Of a DNA stretch of 64,000 nt, positions 19,179 through 30,132 are shown piece by piece. The stretch is taken from positions 186,001 through 250,000 of the forward strand of contig JAUYUB010000006.1 of assembly GCA_030692765.1 (NCBI GenBank). Reading direction: 5' to 3'. The translations under genes were made by a program, and so were the position numbers. The notes under the pieces were generated by a model that searched no databases, was not told where the DNA came from, and was given only the letters and a program-made list of their open reading frames with translations. This DNA is from Sulfuricurvum sp. (GTDB lineage Bacteria > Campylobacterota > Campylobacteria > Campylobacterales > Sulfurimonadaceae). The stretch's first letter is position 1, and each line of letters opens with the position of its first letter.

Positions 19179-20768
19179 TTATAAACGTGCGTAAGAGACG
19201 CTGATGCACGCTTCTAAAGAGGCAAGCTCTTTGAGGGTTGTTTCACTCACAGCAGAATCAACGATAATAACCGCCAATGCCTGACCGCTCTTGTTGCGAC
19301 CTAAACGGAAATCGGCAATATTAACAGCGTGTGCTGCCAATGTTGTTCCAACTTTACCAATGACACCCGGCACATCGGTATTTTTGAACAAAATCATGTT
19401 CCCTTTTGGCTCAACATCAACACCAAAACCGTTGATATCCACAATACGCTGTACGTCATCGTTGAACATTGTGGCACTGAGTTCGATCACGTCTTTATCC
19501 GTAGTCAATCTAACGGTAACCAAGTTTTTATACACAGGGCTGCCAGGAAGCTCTTCTGTCTCAATCTTGATACCCCGCTGTGCAGCTACGAAATCGGCAT
19601 TAACGTAATTGATTGTTTCGCCTGACATCTCAGCCAATGCGCCCACTGTTACGAAAGTAGCAAGAGAGCTAACATATTGAGCGATATCTCCACGCCCGCT
19701 TATTTTGATAGAAATAATCGGTGCTTTGTTCATTTGAGAGGCTAAAAATCCAATTTTTTGACTCATCTCTAAAAATGGCTTAACAAAAGAAGGGATCTTT
19801 GTCTCATCAATTGGAAGGTTCAGTGCATGCGGATACGCAATTCCCTTTGCTGCTTCAATTGCTTGCTGTGCCGCTTCTAGCCCGATATTAAGCTGAGATT
19901 CAAACGTATTGGCACCCAAATGCGGAGAAACACAGATGTTATCCAAATCCAAAAGCTTATGATCGGTTGCCGGTTCTTTGTTGAAAACATCGATCCCCGC
20001 AAAACGGATTTTACGTGATTTAAGCCCCTCATAAAGAGCCTCTTCATCGTACAATCCACCGCGCGCACAGTTAATGAGGACAACACCGTCTTTCATCTTA
20101 GCAATTTCATCTGCACCGATCATTCCCACGGTTTCTTTGTTTTTAGGCGTATGAATGGTAATGATGTCACAGTCCAAAATATCTTGGAAATTCGTCGTAT
20201 ACTTAGCACCCACATCCGTCGCTTTTGATGAATGAATGTACGGGTCATAGGCAATAACTTCCATCTCAAAGGCTTTGGAACGGATACCGACACGGCTTCC
20301 GATATTACCAAAACCGATGACGCCCAGTTTTTTACCTTTGAGTTCATACCCATACCATTTTTCACGTTTCCAGACACGCTGGTTTTTCAAATGATCATGA
20401 GAATACGGAAACATGCGCATACAAGACAGCATGTGCGTCATGGTCAATTCTACTGCAGCAATCGTATTGGCAGTAGGGACATTCATGACAATAATTCCCT
20501 CTTTTGAACATCCAGGAATATCGACATTATCAACACCGACACCGGCACGGACAACTGCTTTTAGCTTTGAACGTGCTGCTTGAATAAACTTCTCATCAAC
20601 ATCCGTTGAGCTACGGGTAATAGCGACATCTGCTGTTGCAACAACATCCAACAAAGCTGTTTTATCCATATCAGCCGCAAAAATCATCTCGATTTGATCA
20701 TCAGCACGTAGAAGATTGAGACCCTCTTCATGAATATGATCACATACAACGATTTTAAATTTTTCCAT
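19179..20768 (-). CDS. serA: D-3-phosphoglycerate dehydrogenase
   Basis: This is the first enzyme of serine biosynthesis, oxidising 3-phosphoglycerate with NAD. At 529 residues it is the long form. The catalytic domain has the Rossmann motif GKKLGVIGFGNIGSRVG (near 145-161) and the active-site region INCARGGLYDEEAL through SPHLGANTFESQ. An intervening domain (about 320-450) and a C-terminal ACT domain (GMGM-type start NMILFKNTDVPGVIGKVGT, to the end) follow, suggesting regulation by serine. It lies four bases after a small membrane protein gene and ends in a strong terminator. In C. jejuni the same gene follows rpsA and a small hypothetical gene. Confidence 0.97.
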   Translation of the reverse strand: MEKFKIVVCDHIHEEGLNLLRADDQIEMIFAADMDKTALLDVVATADVAITRSSTDVDEKFIQAARSKLKAVVRAGVGVDNVDIPGCSKEGIIVMNVPTANTIAAVELTMTHMLSCMRMFPYSHDHLKNQRVWKREKWYGYELKGKKLGVIGFGNIGSRVGIRSKAFEMEVIAYDPYIHSSKATDVGAKYTTNFQDILDCDIITIHTPKNKETVGMIGADEIAKMKDGVVLINCARGGLYDEEALYEGLKSRKIRFAGIDVFNKEPATDHKLLDLDNICVSPHLGANTFESQLNIGLEAAQQAIEAAKGIAYPHALNLPIDETKIPSFVKPFLEMSQKIGFLASQMNKAPIISIKISGRGDIAQYVSSLATFVTVGALAEMSGETINYVNADFVAAQRGIKIETEELPGSPVYKNLVTVRLTTDKDVIELSATMFNDDVQRIVDINGFGVDVEPKGNMILFKNTDVPGVIGKVGTTLAAHAVNIADFRLGRNKSGQALAVIIVDSAVSETTLKELASLEACISVSYARL

Positions 20769-20772
20769 GGGT

Positions 20773-21255
20773 TTAATCCTCTTTAAACGACGAGAAAGTC
20801 GCCGAAATTTGATAAGTTTTTAGTTTTTCTACAAGGGCTGTAAGCTTGGCTTGATCGGATGAATCAATCAATGCAGTCATCCCTTCCCCCTCTTGATTTA
20901 ACAGATAAGGAAGATTGTTTTTTTCAAGTTCTTGCTTCAGGCAAAAGAACTCATATGAATCTTTTAAAGGAACAACCAAACGATGCAATCTGCTCTTCGT
21001 ACCACTCTCACCATCGTCTAATACGATGGTAACTTCATTGACAGGATAAAAATACTCTTTTTCATTATTGATATTAAAATGCTTAATCCACCCGACTGCG
21101 TCATCATTCGTAACCATAGGTTTTGAACTATCATCCGAAGCAGTATCCTGCCCCATGGTAGGAATGGCAGGATTAATGTCAATCATGAATACGACGATAA
21201 AGACAGCTACAAGAATGGCTATAATCGGGAAGAGCCAATAAGCGAATCGTCGCAT
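20773..21255 (-). CDS. Conserved membrane-anchored protein of unknown function between rpsA and serA
   Basis: The 160-residue product has one N-terminal membrane helix (YWLFPIIAILVAVFIVVFMI) and a soluble, probably periplasmic, remainder. It contains a Ser/Asp-rich linker and two segments reminiscent of a small alpha/beta domain (VTIVLDDGESGTKSRLHRLV, and KLTALVEKLKTYQISATF). I do not recognise a family. Its position, six bases after rpsA and four before serA, matches a small hypothetical gene in the same place in C. jejuni, so it is probably a conserved part of this operon. Its role is unknown. Confidence 0.8.
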   Translation of the reverse strand: MRRFAYWLFPIIAILVAVFIVVFMIDINPAIPTMGQDTASDDSSKPMVTNDDAVGWIKHFNINNEKEYFYPVNEVTIVLDDGESGTKSRLHRLVVPLKDSYEFFCLKQELEKNNLPYLLNQEGEGMTALIDSSDQAKLTALVEKLKTYQISATFSSFKED

Positions 21256-21261
21256 CAGAAA

Positions 21262-22917
21262 TTATTTAAATTTATCTTTGATCAAATCACCGAGACTGTG
21301 CGCATCGTTATCGTTAATTTCATTAAGCATCTCTTGGTCTTTGATACGTTCTAGCTTACGTACGGAAAGACGGATACGGTCACGTTTTGCATCGATAACC
21401 ATGATAACCGCATCAATCACTTGACCGATTTGAAGCTCTTCAGGCTCCATAGGTGCTAGATCCTCATTACGGATCAAGGCGTCAACTCCGCCTTCTAGAG
21501 AAACGAATACACCAAACTCTTTAATGTCGCGAATAGTTGCACTAACCACTTCATTCATCTTATGGTTAAGAGCGAATTTGTCAATTGGACTCTCTTCCAA
21601 TGATTTACGGTTCAATGAGATTTTTTCATCATCCACATTGATTTTCGCTACTTTAACTTCGATCTCATCACCGGATTTTAATGTCTCTTTACATTTAGCA
21701 TTTTTATCCCATGAAAGATCTTGATTATGCAGCAATCCTTCTACACCGTTAATTCTGATAAAAGCACCAAAATCAGTCAATGATGTTACAGTACCTGTAA
21801 GAACATCACCTTCACGTGTTTTTTTCATAAACTCTTCAAACGGTTTTGGTTGAAGACGCTTGTAAGATACACGTAGCTTATGTGTATCAGAATTGATCTC
21901 GATGACTTCAACGTCAATCTCTTGACCCATAGTCAAATAATCTTTAGGATGCTTGATATTTTTATCCCATGTGATTTCAGAGATATGCAAGAAACCTTCG
22001 ATGTCATTACCCAAATCAACAAAAACACCATACGGCTCGATGTTACTGACAGTAACGGTGATCGTATCACCCTCGTCCAATGCTTCTTCTACTTCTTTCC
22101 ATGGATCAGACTGAACCGCTTTGATAGAGAGAGAAAGATGACGTTTTTCTTTATCGTATGCAATTGCTTTTACGTTAACGATGTCGCCTTCTTTGTACAG
22201 CTTTGATGGATTAACAGGACCTTTATAGCTGATTTCATTGTAATGAACCAAACCATCAATCCCGCCAGCATCGACAAACATACCGTAGCTAGTAATCTTT
22301 TTGATGGTACCTTGGATAACTTTACCCTCTTCCATCAATGCGTCGATCACTTCTTTTTTACGCTTACGCTCATCATTGAAAAGCTTACGACGAGAAACAA
22401 CGATAGATGCTTCAGCTGCGTCTACTTTTACAACTTGCGCTTTGATTGTCTTACCGACAACCTGATCCGTGTCTTTGAACGCTGCAAGTGAGCGAGGAAG
22501 GAAGAAATGGACATCGTCTGCTTCAAGAAGATAGCCGCCCTTGTTCTTCTTAGTAACCAATGCTTCGATTATAACAGACTCAAAGTCTTCTTTGTGAGCA
22601 TTAATAAATGCCAATGTTTTTTCTTGCTCAAGTACTTTTTTGTACGAAATCTTTGGACGCTCATTGTAGTGTCCGATTACCATAACAGTAATTTTATCGC
22701 CAACGTTAAAAAGAAGATTGCCGGATGCATCACGGATTTCATCCAATGAAAGGATACCCTCAAGTTTTTCACCAACGCCTACCAACGCACGGTTATCACC
22801 CTCTTGTATCTCTACTACTTCACCTTCTGTAATGCGTGTGGATTCTTGCTCTTTGAACGATGCCTCCAGCATTTCAGCAAAATTTTCTTCTTCAAATGCT
22901 TCGTTATCGAAAGCCAT
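21262..22917 (-). CDS. rpsA: 30S ribosomal protein S1
   Basis: The 551-residue product contains six S1 RNA-binding repeats. The central and later ones are clear, for example EGKVIQGTIKKITSYGMFVD, EGDTITVTVSNIEPYGVFVD, EGDVLTGTVTSLTDFGAFI and NEVVSATIRDIKEFGVFVS. The first two repeats are more divergent, as usual in S1. It helps the ribosome bind and unwind mRNA. AAGGGAATAGGC precedes the ATG. The gene lies 73 bases downstream of ispH, an association also known in Firmicutes where the two are sometimes fused. It sits in the pheS–serA housekeeping operon. Confidence 0.97.
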   Translation of the reverse strand: MAFDNEAFEEENFAEMLEASFKEQESTRITEGEVVEIQEGDNRALVGVGEKLEGILSLDEIRDASGNLLFNVGDKITVMVIGHYNERPKISYKKVLEQEKTLAFINAHKEDFESVIIEALVTKKNKGGYLLEADDVHFFLPRSLAAFKDTDQVVGKTIKAQVVKVDAAEASIVVSRRKLFNDERKRKKEVIDALMEEGKVIQGTIKKITSYGMFVDAGGIDGLVHYNEISYKGPVNPSKLYKEGDIVNVKAIAYDKEKRHLSLSIKAVQSDPWKEVEEALDEGDTITVTVSNIEPYGVFVDLGNDIEGFLHISEITWDKNIKHPKDYLTMGQEIDVEVIEINSDTHKLRVSYKRLQPKPFEEFMKKTREGDVLTGTVTSLTDFGAFIRINGVEGLLHNQDLSWDKNAKCKETLKSGDEIEVKVAKINVDDEKISLNRKSLEESPIDKFALNHKMNEVVSATIRDIKEFGVFVSLEGGVDALIRNEDLAPMEPEELQIGQVIDAVIMVIDAKRDRIRLSVRKLERIKDQEMLNEINDNDAHSLGDLIKDKFK

Positions 22918-22990
22918 GCCTATTCCCTTGTAACTAAAATTGGCTGATTATAGCGTAAAAATGCTTTTCTTTTGATTAGGAAATAGGAGA

Positions 22991-23824
22991 TTAAGAGTTG
23001 GTTAAGGCTTTGATTTTTTCAATAACCCCTTGAATAATCCAATCGGGTGTAGAAGCGCCTGCACTGATGCCGCACAGGTTTTTATTCACAAACCATTCGG
23101 GTTTTACATCAACATCACTCTCAATATAGTAACTGTCCGCACATTCGCCAAGTGCAATAGAGTGCAACTGCTTGGTATTGGACGAATTTTTTCCCCCTAT
23201 GACGATCATGACATCTGCTTCTTTTGCCAATTTAGCAATAGCATCTTGATTTTCAAGAGTTGCATTACAGATGGTATTAAAGACACGTACTTCTTTATGG
23301 CTCATCATCAGTTTTGCTACAATTTGCTGATACTCTTCAATTTTTCGTGTAGTTTGCGCAACTACAGCTACTTTTTCACGTAAATGAAGTGCATCTACTT
23401 CTTCAACCGAATTAACCACATAAGCTGATCCTGAAGCGTAACTTTTTACCCCTTTGATTTCCGGATGGGATTCGTCCCCAAAAATCAAAATATCGTATCC
23501 CTGCTCGCTCATCTCTTCACATATTTGCTGAGGCTTGGTCACATACGGGCAGGTTGCATCAACAACATTGACATGTCGCTCGTGTAAAAGTGAAAGTTCC
23601 TCTTTCGGAATGCCATGCGTACGGATAACTGCTGTATCGCCTGATTTAAAACTATTCAAATTGTCACTCAACGCCACATTAAAATCACGTTTAAGGCGAT
23701 CTATTTCATTTGCATTATGAATTAGTGGTCCATAGGTTGCCGAATCTTTATTCTCTTCCGCAATTTTTATCGCACGTTTGACACCAAAACAAAATCCGTA
23801 ATTCTCTGCTAATTGTATTTTCAT
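22991..23824 (-). CDS. ispH: 4-hydroxy-3-methylbut-2-enyl diphosphate reductase
   Basis: This is the last enzyme of the MEP isoprenoid pathway, producing IPP and DMAPP with a [4Fe-4S] cluster. At 277 residues it has the three conserved cluster cysteines: Cys12 in [12 protein letters not shown], Cys92 in [10 protein letters not shown] and Cys186 in [13 protein letters not shown]. It also has the IRTHGIP and NSSNTKQL substrate motifs. Its start overlaps the aroA stop by four bases (ATGA), so the two are translated together. rpsA follows. Confidence 0.97.
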   Translation of the reverse strand: MKIQLAENYGFCFGVKRAIKIAEENKDSATYGPLIHNANEIDRLKRDFNVALSDNLNSFKSGDTAVIRTHGIPKEELSLLHERHVNVVDATCPYVTKPQQICEEMSEQGYDILIFGDESHPEIKGVKSYASGSAYVVNSVEEVDALHLREKVAVVAQTTRKIEEYQQIVAKLMMSHKEVRVFNTICNATLENQDAIAKLAKEADVMIVIGGKNSSNTKQLHSIALGECADSYYIESDVDVKPEWFVNKNLCGISAGASTPDWIIQGVIEKIKALTNS

Positions 23825-25098
23825 CGTGTCACCTTAGTACATTGTCCTAAAAGATCAAAAAAGTTAGGAAATGAGGTATTAATACACTCGATATCTTCAA
23901 CTTCCATTCCGCATCGTAATCCCGCCACCAAAAAACTCATAGCAATGCGATGATCGCCATAGCTGTTAACGCATGCTTTTTGCAAAGTACCGCCATTTAC
24001 GGCATATCCGTCAGGATATTCTTCTGTCGAAATGCCGCACAAGTTAAGATTATCAACCACGGTCTTTATGCGATCTGACTCTTTAACCCGTAATTCTTCC
24101 GCATTTTTAATGATGCTTTGTCCGCTCGCACACGCCATGGCAATCGAAAGTGCAGGAAGTTCGTCAATGAGCCATGATATATTTTCTTCTACAACTACCG
24201 CATTAAGTGCAGCATGCTTAACCGTAATCGTACCGATAGGTTCATACCGCTCATCCGTAATATCGTATGCGATGTCCGCACCCATACGCTCCAACACTTT
24301 AAACGCTTCAATACGGGTAGGATTGAGAGTTACCCCCTCTAAGATAGCAGTTGAATTTGGAGTAATCGCGGCCGCAACCGCGAAGAAAAAGGCACTGGAA
24401 GGATCAGCAGGAACACGTATATTTAACGGCTTCAACGCTTTTTCAAACGGCCAAACTTTCGTTATTAAGCCGTTTACTTCAATATGCGCACCCATTCCCT
24501 TTAGCATCCGTTCTGTATGATCACGGCTAAGTTCAGGCTCATAATAGGTACACACACCATCCGAACGCAAAGCCGCCAGAATCATCGCACTTTTTACTTG
24601 CGCCGAAGCTATCTTGGATTCATAATTAAAAGCCTGGAGAGAGGCGCCACGTATTGAGAGAGGAGCTAAATCCCCGTTATTGCGTCCATCAAGTTTCGCA
24701 CCGATATTACGAAGCGGCTGAGTAACCCGTTTCATCGGACGACGTTTTAGGTATTCATCCCCAGTAAGGATAAAATGTCCCTGTGCAGAAGAAAGAAGTC
24801 CGCAAAAAAGACGCATTCCTGTCCCTGAATTGCCGCAGTCCAATATTTCAGCAGTCTCTTGGATTCCATTAGAGGTAATGGTGATCACGGAGCCGTCATC
24901 GTGTATGTCTGCTCCAAGTTGCCCTACGATTTTTAACGTATTGAGTGTATCTTCCGCACGTAAAAAATTCTCAATACGGCTTTGTCCTTCTGCTAAAACA
25001 GCAAACATCGCGGAACGATGTGAAATCGATTTATCAGGAGCAATCGCAGCACTTTGGAAGCTAAATGAATCTGCAGGTTCAACACATACGCGCATCAT
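23821..25098 (-). CDS. aroA: 3-phosphoshikimate 1-carboxyvinyltransferase (EPSP synthase)
   Basis: The 425-residue enzyme joins shikimate-3-phosphate and phosphoenolpyruvate in aromatic amino acid synthesis. Family motifs are clear: [16 protein letters not shown] near the start, [16 protein letters not shown], the [15 protein letters not shown] loop near residue 120, and [14 protein letters not shown] plus [10 protein letters not shown] in the second domain. The start may be the second of two adjacent Met codons. It overlaps both pheT upstream and ispH downstream by four bases. Aromatic synthesis and Phe-tRNA charging are thus in one operon. Confidence 0.97.
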   Translation of the reverse strand: MMRVCVEPADSFSFQSAAIAPDKSISHRSAMFAVLAEGQSRIENFLRAEDTLNTLKIVGQLGADIHDDGSVITITSNGIQETAEILDCGNSGTGMRLFCGLLSSAQGHFILTGDEYLKRRPMKRVTQPLRNIGAKLDGRNNGDLAPLSIRGASLQAFNYESKIASAQVKSAMILAALRSDGVCTYYEPELSRDHTERMLKGMGAHIEVNGLITKVWPFEKALKPLNIRVPADPSSAFFFAVAAAITPNSTAILEGVTLNPTRIEAFKVLERMGADIAYDITDERYEPIGTITVKHAALNAVVVEENISWLIDELPALSIAMACASGQSIIKNAEELRVKESDRIKTVVDNLNLCGISTEEYPDGYAVNGGTLQKACVNSYGDHRIAMSFLVAGLRCGMEVEDIECINTSFPNFFDLLGQCTKVTR

Positions 25099-27428
25099 CT
25101 CAAGCTCACTCCCAATTCTTCTTTAAGACCTGTCAAAATCCACTCGATCGCTGCTGTTATTTCTTCTTCTTCCAGTGTTTTTTCTTCCGATTGCAAAACA
25201 AAACGCAAACTAAGACTCACTTGGTCTCCCAAGCTTTCTGAGGCGTATCGGTCAACCGGATAAAAACGCTTTATGTCTGCACTTGCGTGCTTGGCAATAA
25301 CTTCTTTAATGGCTTCATACGTCAATGATTTAGGAATTAAAATACTCAAATCTCTAAAAGATGCCTGATACTTTGAATACGGCTTGGCTTGTATTAATCC
25401 ATACGGAAGCTGATCCATATCAAGTTCACATACATATGTGTGTCCAAGATCAAGTTCCTCTTCCACATGCGGATGAACTCTAAACAGTTCTCCGGCTTCA
25501 CGACCGTTTATCATGACTTTGGCACACATATACGGATGAGACAAACTATGTGTCGTTGTGTGAGCCGTCAGTTCAAAGCTTCCTACAATATCGCTAATGC
25601 GCTGAGTAAACGTCGTAAAGTCGATGCTTGGTGCTTTTCCAGCATTGGAAAGCTTATCCATCTGGGATGCACCGCTGATGATAAAAGAAATACGCTTGCT
25701 CTCATTACGATTAGTATCAAAAACCATCCCGCATTCAAATAAGGCTATTTTCTTCTGATTTACTTTGACATTGGCACTTGCTGAAAGCAACAATCCCATC
25801 AGTAAAGTCGGACGGAGTGTATCCATCGTTGCCGTGATCGGATTGAGAAGTTCTTTGCTCTCATCCGTACATGCAAATCCAAAACGCTCTAATGTAGCGC
25901 GTTCATTGAAGACAAAATGGACACTCTCAAAAAAGCCGGTAGCAGCAGCACGCTGTCGGTACATTCGTGTTTTACGGTATTCCTCAAAATCAGCTGTATT
26001 TTGATTGTTCTCTGCAAAAACAAGCGGTTTTGATGGGATATTATCAATACCGACAATACGGACGATTTCTTCAATAATATCTTGACGATTGATGATATCA
26101 TGTCTAAAATGAGGGATTGTGATCGCAAAGATCGATGCCTTTGGCTTACTGATAAGCATTCCCAAGTTTTTTAAGATATGCGTTAGTGTTGTTTTATCAA
26201 CTTTCATTCCGATAAAAGATTCAAATTCACTCTCATTCATAGTGATGACACGCGCTTCTCTTGGAGTTTGAAGTTCTAAGTGACCCGCATAAACAGTCGA
26301 TTCAGAATATTTTTCAAACAACTCCATAGCATGGCGCATCCCAAAATTGAGTTTTGGCTCACTTCCTCTGGAGGTACGGTAATAGTGAGGGCAGCTATCA
26401 ATCTTTTTTTCACCCATAATTTGGGAGATAATTTCAGGAGGAATGTAGCTGGCTTCAATGATTGCTAGTCCTTCATTGTCGCTAAAGCGGGCTTCTTTTT
26501 GCTGTGAAACCCCGATCACTGAAAGTTTTTCTTTACCATACAATGATGCATAGCCATTGTCATCTTTTACAAGTGAAATAATGGATTTGGCATTCGAAGT
26601 TTCTTCTAAGCACGAAAATGGATATGCACGTAAGATAACTCCTGTATTGTGCGTTGCGTACTGCAACAATGCGTCCAGAACGGTTTCATAGCTCTCTTCA
26701 ATAATGGCCATGCGTAATGCTACGAGAAAAGGAACCTGAAGTTCTTTGATATCCACTGCCCCAAAAAGAAGTTCCGTATCAAATGTTTCTGTATGTTGAA
26801 GCTGTAAAATACGTCCGATACCTAATCGCCCTTCCTGCTCCTCTTTTTGATTCAGCTCTTTTAGATCTTTGTTAAAAGCAGCACTCAAATCACGTGCAAT
26901 ACCGTGAACGCTTAGACAATCTCCGCGGTTAGCAGTTAATTCGATTTCAATGATATCATCACAAAATGACGGATAATCCTTAAGCTCTTTACCGATAACA
27001 AGCTTGCCGATACTCTCATCGAGGATCATAATCCCCTCACCCATAGCAGGCAGTCCGATCTCTTTTGCCGAGCAGATCATTCCCAGCGATTCAACACCGC
27101 GCAGCTTTGCTGCTTTGATTTTTAATCCATCAGGCAGTACAGCATCCACCATCGCAACCGCAACATGAATACCGGCACGCACATTGGATGCCCCGCACAC
27201 GATTTGACGTACATCATTGCCTGTATTTACTTGGCACACATTGAGTTTGTCCGCATCAGGATGACGCTCACAACTCTCTACATAACCGATTACAATTTTA
27301 TCCGGAACGCGGACAGTGTCGTGGCGATCTACTTCCAATCCAATTGCATTTAATGTTTTAAGAAGCAGTTGGGTTTCAACCCCGCTTAGATCAATCCACT
27401 CATCTAACCAATTTTTAGTAACGATCAT
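25095..27428 (-). CDS. pheT: Phenylalanyl-tRNA synthetase beta subunit
   Basis: At 777 residues it has the bacterial beta-subunit layout: an N-terminal start ([16 protein letters not shown]), a tRNA-binding EMAP-like domain at about 40-150 ([23 protein letters not shown]), the B3/B4 editing region, the B5 domain near 400-475, the catalytic-like core, and the C-terminal anticodon-binding domain ([21 protein letters not shown]). It pairs with PheS as an alpha2-beta2 enzyme that charges tRNA-Phe. It overlaps pheS by four bases and aroA by four bases. Nothing is missing. Confidence 0.97.
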   Translation of the reverse strand: MIVTKNWLDEWIDLSGVETQLLLKTLNAIGLEVDRHDTVRVPDKIVIGYVESCERHPDADKLNVCQVNTGNDVRQIVCGASNVRAGIHVAVAMVDAVLPDGLKIKAAKLRGVESLGMICSAKEIGLPAMGEGIMILDESIGKLVIGKELKDYPSFCDDIIEIELTANRGDCLSVHGIARDLSAAFNKDLKELNQKEEQEGRLGIGRILQLQHTETFDTELLFGAVDIKELQVPFLVALRMAIIEESYETVLDALLQYATHNTGVILRAYPFSCLEETSNAKSIISLVKDDNGYASLYGKEKLSVIGVSQQKEARFSDNEGLAIIEASYIPPEIISQIMGEKKIDSCPHYYRTSRGSEPKLNFGMRHAMELFEKYSESTVYAGHLELQTPREARVITMNESEFESFIGMKVDKTTLTHILKNLGMLISKPKASIFAITIPHFRHDIINRQDIIEEIVRIVGIDNIPSKPLVFAENNQNTADFEEYRKTRMYRQRAAATGFFESVHFVFNERATLERFGFACTDESKELLNPITATMDTLRPTLLMGLLLSASANVKVNQKKIALFECGMVFDTNRNESKRISFIISGASQMDKLSNAGKAPSIDFTTFTQRISDIVGSFELTAHTTTHSLSHPYMCAKVMINGREAGELFRVHPHVEEELDLGHTYVCELDMDQLPYGLIQAKPYSKYQASFRDLSILIPKSLTYEAIKEVIAKHASADIKRFYPVDRYASESLGDQVSLSLRFVLQSEEKTLEEEEITAAIEWILTGLKEELGVSLR

Positions 27429-28438
27429 CTAAACTGCTCCAATAATCTAACATCACCCTCAAATAAAGATCTCAAATCTCCAATACGATGTATCAGCATC
27501 GCAAAACGTTCAACCCCAAGACCGAAGGCATAACCGCTGACATTTTCATAACCTACTGCTTTAAAGACATTCGGATCGACAATGCCGCACCCTAAAACTT
27601 CTAACCAACCTGTCTTTGAACAGACACGGCTTCCCTCACCTGCACAAAAAATACAGCTGATATCCACTTCGGCTGACGGTTCTGTAAAAGGGAAAAAGCT
27701 CGGACGGAAACGCACATCGATATCTCCGAACATCGTTTTCAGGAAATCTTCAAGAATATACTTTAGATTGGAAAAAGAGACTTTATCAGCTTCTTCTACG
27801 ACTAATCCCTCGACTTGATGAAACATTGGGGTATGCGTTAAATCATAGTCACGGCGAAATACGGCTCCCGGCGCGATCATGCGGATCGGAGGTTGAGTAC
27901 TTAACATCGTACGAATCTGTACCGGCGACGTATGCGTTCGCAAAAGCATCGCATCTTTAAAATAAAAAGTGTCTTGCATGTCACGTGCCGGATGATATTT
28001 CGGAAGATTCAATGCCTCAAAGTTATGAAAATCATCTTCGACCATAGGCCCTGTTTGAACCGAGAAGTTCATCGCCGTGAAATACTCGACAATGCGATCC
28101 ATGGTTTCGAGTACCGGATGCAAACTTCCGCGCTCGCTTTGAGGAGAAAAAAGGCTGACATCAATCGCTTCTTCTTTCATCGTCTGCTCAAGATGAGCAA
28201 GTGCCAAGACCAGTTTACGTTCCAAAAGAAGTGCATTAAGAGCCTCTTTATGGATATTAAGTTCTTTTGCAAACGTCCCTTTTTCGGCATCGGGAACATC
28301 TTTCATGCGGGCGAACTCAGCGTTCATTATCCCTTTTTTGCCAAAGACAGAAATACGAATTTCTTCAATTTTATCAATTGTATCGGCCGATTTTATAGCG
28401 TTGTACCACTCTTCCAAAGCTAAATCTCCATCATTCAT
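27425..28438 (-). CDS. pheS: Phenylalanyl-tRNA synthetase alpha subunit
   Basis: The 337-residue catalytic subunit has an N-terminal coiled coil (about 1-90), motif 1 around [14 protein letters not shown], motif 2 near [12 protein letters not shown] and [20 protein letters not shown], and motif 3 [18 protein letters not shown]. It is the first gene of the leftward pheS–pheT–aroA–ispH–rpsA–(small protein)–serA operon and is divergent from the HIT gene. The 90-base gap to that gene should hold both promoters. Confidence 0.97.
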   Translation of the reverse strand: MNDGDLALEEWYNAIKSADTIDKIEEIRISVFGKKGIMNAEFARMKDVPDAEKGTFAKELNIHKEALNALLLERKLVLALAHLEQTMKEEAIDVSLFSPQSERGSLHPVLETMDRIVEYFTAMNFSVQTGPMVEDDFHNFEALNLPKYHPARDMQDTFYFKDAMLLRTHTSPVQIRTMLSTQPPIRMIAPGAVFRRDYDLTHTPMFHQVEGLVVEEADKVSFSNLKYILEDFLKTMFGDIDVRFRPSFFPFTEPSAEVDISCIFCAGEGSRVCSKTGWLEVLGCGIVDPNVFKAVGYENVSGYAFGLGVERFAMLIHRIGDLRSLFEGDVRLLEQFR

Positions 28439-28528
28439 TATAGTTAGGCAATTGTAATCAAATCTCTTTTACAATAAGCTTCAAGGCTTCATCTGTATGA
28501 TACAATGAGGATAAAAAAAAGGTGTAAC

Positions 28529-28885
28529 ATGTGTATTTTTTGTAAAATCGTCACGAAAGAAATCCCTTCAAACATGGTTGCTGAAAATGAAAGCTTCTAT
28601 GCATTTCACGATATCAACCCAAAAGCACCTGTTCATGTCCTAATTATTCCCAAAGCACACTACGATAGTTTTAATGATATCCCGGGCGAGGTTATGGGGA
28701 AAATGACAACTTTTATTCAAGAAGTAGCCAAAGAAGTAGGGATTAATGAAAGCGGTTACCGTATTATCAGCAACATTGGCGAAGATGGCGCGCAAGAAGT
28801 AAAACATCTCCACTTTCATCTTCTAGGCGGTGCTCATCTGAAATGGGGTCATTTTGCTGACGCCAATTCGAAAGATTTTTTATAA
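28529..28885 (+). CDS. HIT-family nucleotide-binding protein (histidine triad)
   Basis: The 118-residue product is a classic HinT-type protein: CIFCKIV near the N-terminus, YAFHDINPKAPVHVLIIPKAHY, and the histidine triad HLHFHLLGG near residue 100. These enzymes hydrolyse AMP-N-linked substrates such as aminoacyl-adenylates. An in-frame ATG lies 24 bases upstream, but AAAAGGTG seven bases before the ATG at 28529 and the family's usual MCIFCKI start favour the latter. C. jejuni has a HIT gene divergent from pheS in the same place. It converges on the globin-cyclase gene, leaving only four bases between them. Confidence 0.94.
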   Translation: MCIFCKIVTKEIPSNMVAENESFYAFHDINPKAPVHVLIIPKAHYDSFNDIPGEVMGKMTTFIQEVAKEVGINESGYRIISNIGEDGAQEVKHLHFHLLGGAHLKWGHFADANSKDFL

Positions 28886-28889
28886 AGGC

Positions 28890-29963
28890 TTAGACGTTTT
28901 TCTTGGCTTTATGCACCTTTTTGTCTAGGTACATTTTCTGGTCGCCTTCATGGATAAACACTTCAGCTTCGGGATATTCATCAGTCCCCGCCTGAGCAAC
29001 ACCTACACTGATGGTGACCTTTTCCATTTTTTTGTTAATCTCGGCTCTTAACCTGTTAATATAGATTTCTTTTGCTTTTGATTCAGTACAATTAGGAAGA
29101 ATCAAACAAAATTCATCGCCGCCGTAACGGAAACAGCTGTCTTCTGCTCTTGAAACTTTTTTGATGGAAGCACCCACTACTCTTAAAATTTCATCTCCGG
29201 CTTGATGCCCCTGCGTGTCATTAACAATTTTAAAATCGTTGATGTCGATATAAACAAGACAAACAGGCTCAGAACGGCGCTGAGCTGCACGAAGTACCCG
29301 TGTCAGAGTATCATTGAGCCCCCGTACATTAAGCAATCCCGTCAAAGGATCATTTCTCGAGAGTTCTTCAAGCTGTACCGTTCTTTCTTTTACTTTCTCT
29401 TCTAGTGTAGTCGCGTACCGCTCAGATTTTTCCTTGGAGGATTCTATTTCAGAGACGAGGCTTCGAATATACGTTTCAAATACCAATGTGACATCAAACG
29501 TAATCAGTTTATCAAGGGCAGCAAGGGTGTTCACACGTACCGATTCATCTTCTATTGATTCGCTGACCGCCTTTATGAGAAGTCCCTTTAGCGTATTAAT
29601 GGCAGAAAGATAAAGCTTCGGTTCTACTCCGATACGCTTGTGCACCAGACCAATACGCAAACGGTTATTCACATATTCCAAATCATACAACCCGCTAAAG
29701 AGATCAAGGACATATCGCCGCTGTGCGCTTTGCAGACGTGCCAAGGTATCTGCGTCTCCGATTAGAAGAGAAATTTCAGGGATGCTGGTTTGCAATTCAT
29801 AAAATACCGCTACCAATGAATCTATCGTTGCCTCGATACAATTTTTGCATTTTTTTAAAAGATCACAATCATTTTGTGTCAAAGCAAGCAGTAGCTTACG
29901 ATTGGAAATGTCAAATTCAGTAATTCGCATCTGCTCAAGTAGTGTTTGATCCGTCTGTTTCAT
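28890..29963 (-). CDS. Globin-coupled diguanylate cyclase
   Basis: The product is about 357 residues. Residues 1-165 fit the protoglobin sensor family: helical, with the signature IGLVHKRIGVEPKLYLSAI, whose His matches the heme-binding proximal ligand. A coiled-coil linker (SSKEKSERYATTLEEKVKERT) joins it to a GGDEF domain with RYGGDEF near residue 281, preceded by an RAED I-site. This makes it a soluble, probably oxygen-sensing, c-di-GMP synthase, comparable to DosC. ATG 29963 is preferred to the ATG at 30038, because the extra 25 residues do not belong to the globin fold. It is divergent from the soluble PAS receptor gene. Confidence 0.88.
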   Translation of the reverse strand: MKQTDQTLLEQMRITEFDISNRKLLLALTQNDCDLLKKCKNCIEATIDSLVAVFYELQTSIPEISLLIGDADTLARLQSAQRRYVLDLFSGLYDLEYVNNRLRIGLVHKRIGVEPKLYLSAINTLKGLLIKAVSESIEDESVRVNTLAALDKLITFDVTLVFETYIRSLVSEIESSKEKSERYATTLEEKVKERTVQLEELSRNDPLTGLLNVRGLNDTLTRVLRAAQRRSEPVCLVYIDINDFKIVNDTQGHQAGDEILRVVGASIKKVSRAEDSCFRYGGDEFCLILPNCTESKAKEIYINRLRAEINKKMEKVTISVGVAQAGTDEYPEAEVFIHEGDQKMYLDKKVHKAKKNV

Positions 29964-30094
29964 AGTTATACTCACATATATTAAACTGTAACAGTATATC
30001 GGTAATTTGTCTGTTAAAGTATATTGTCCTTGCATCAAAATATTATTGATTATTATTTAATCAGACTTTTACCTCTTCAAATAGGATGCTCCGT

Positions 30095-30100
30095 TATAAT
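30095..30100 (+). promoter_or_regulatory. Probable -10 element of the PAS receptor gene
   Basis: TATAAT lies 32 bases before the ATG at 30133, in the divergent gap between the globin-cyclase and the receptor gene. Confidence 0.4.
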
Positions 30101-30132
30101 TTTCAAAAAATAGGTGCTTAGGAACATAATCA

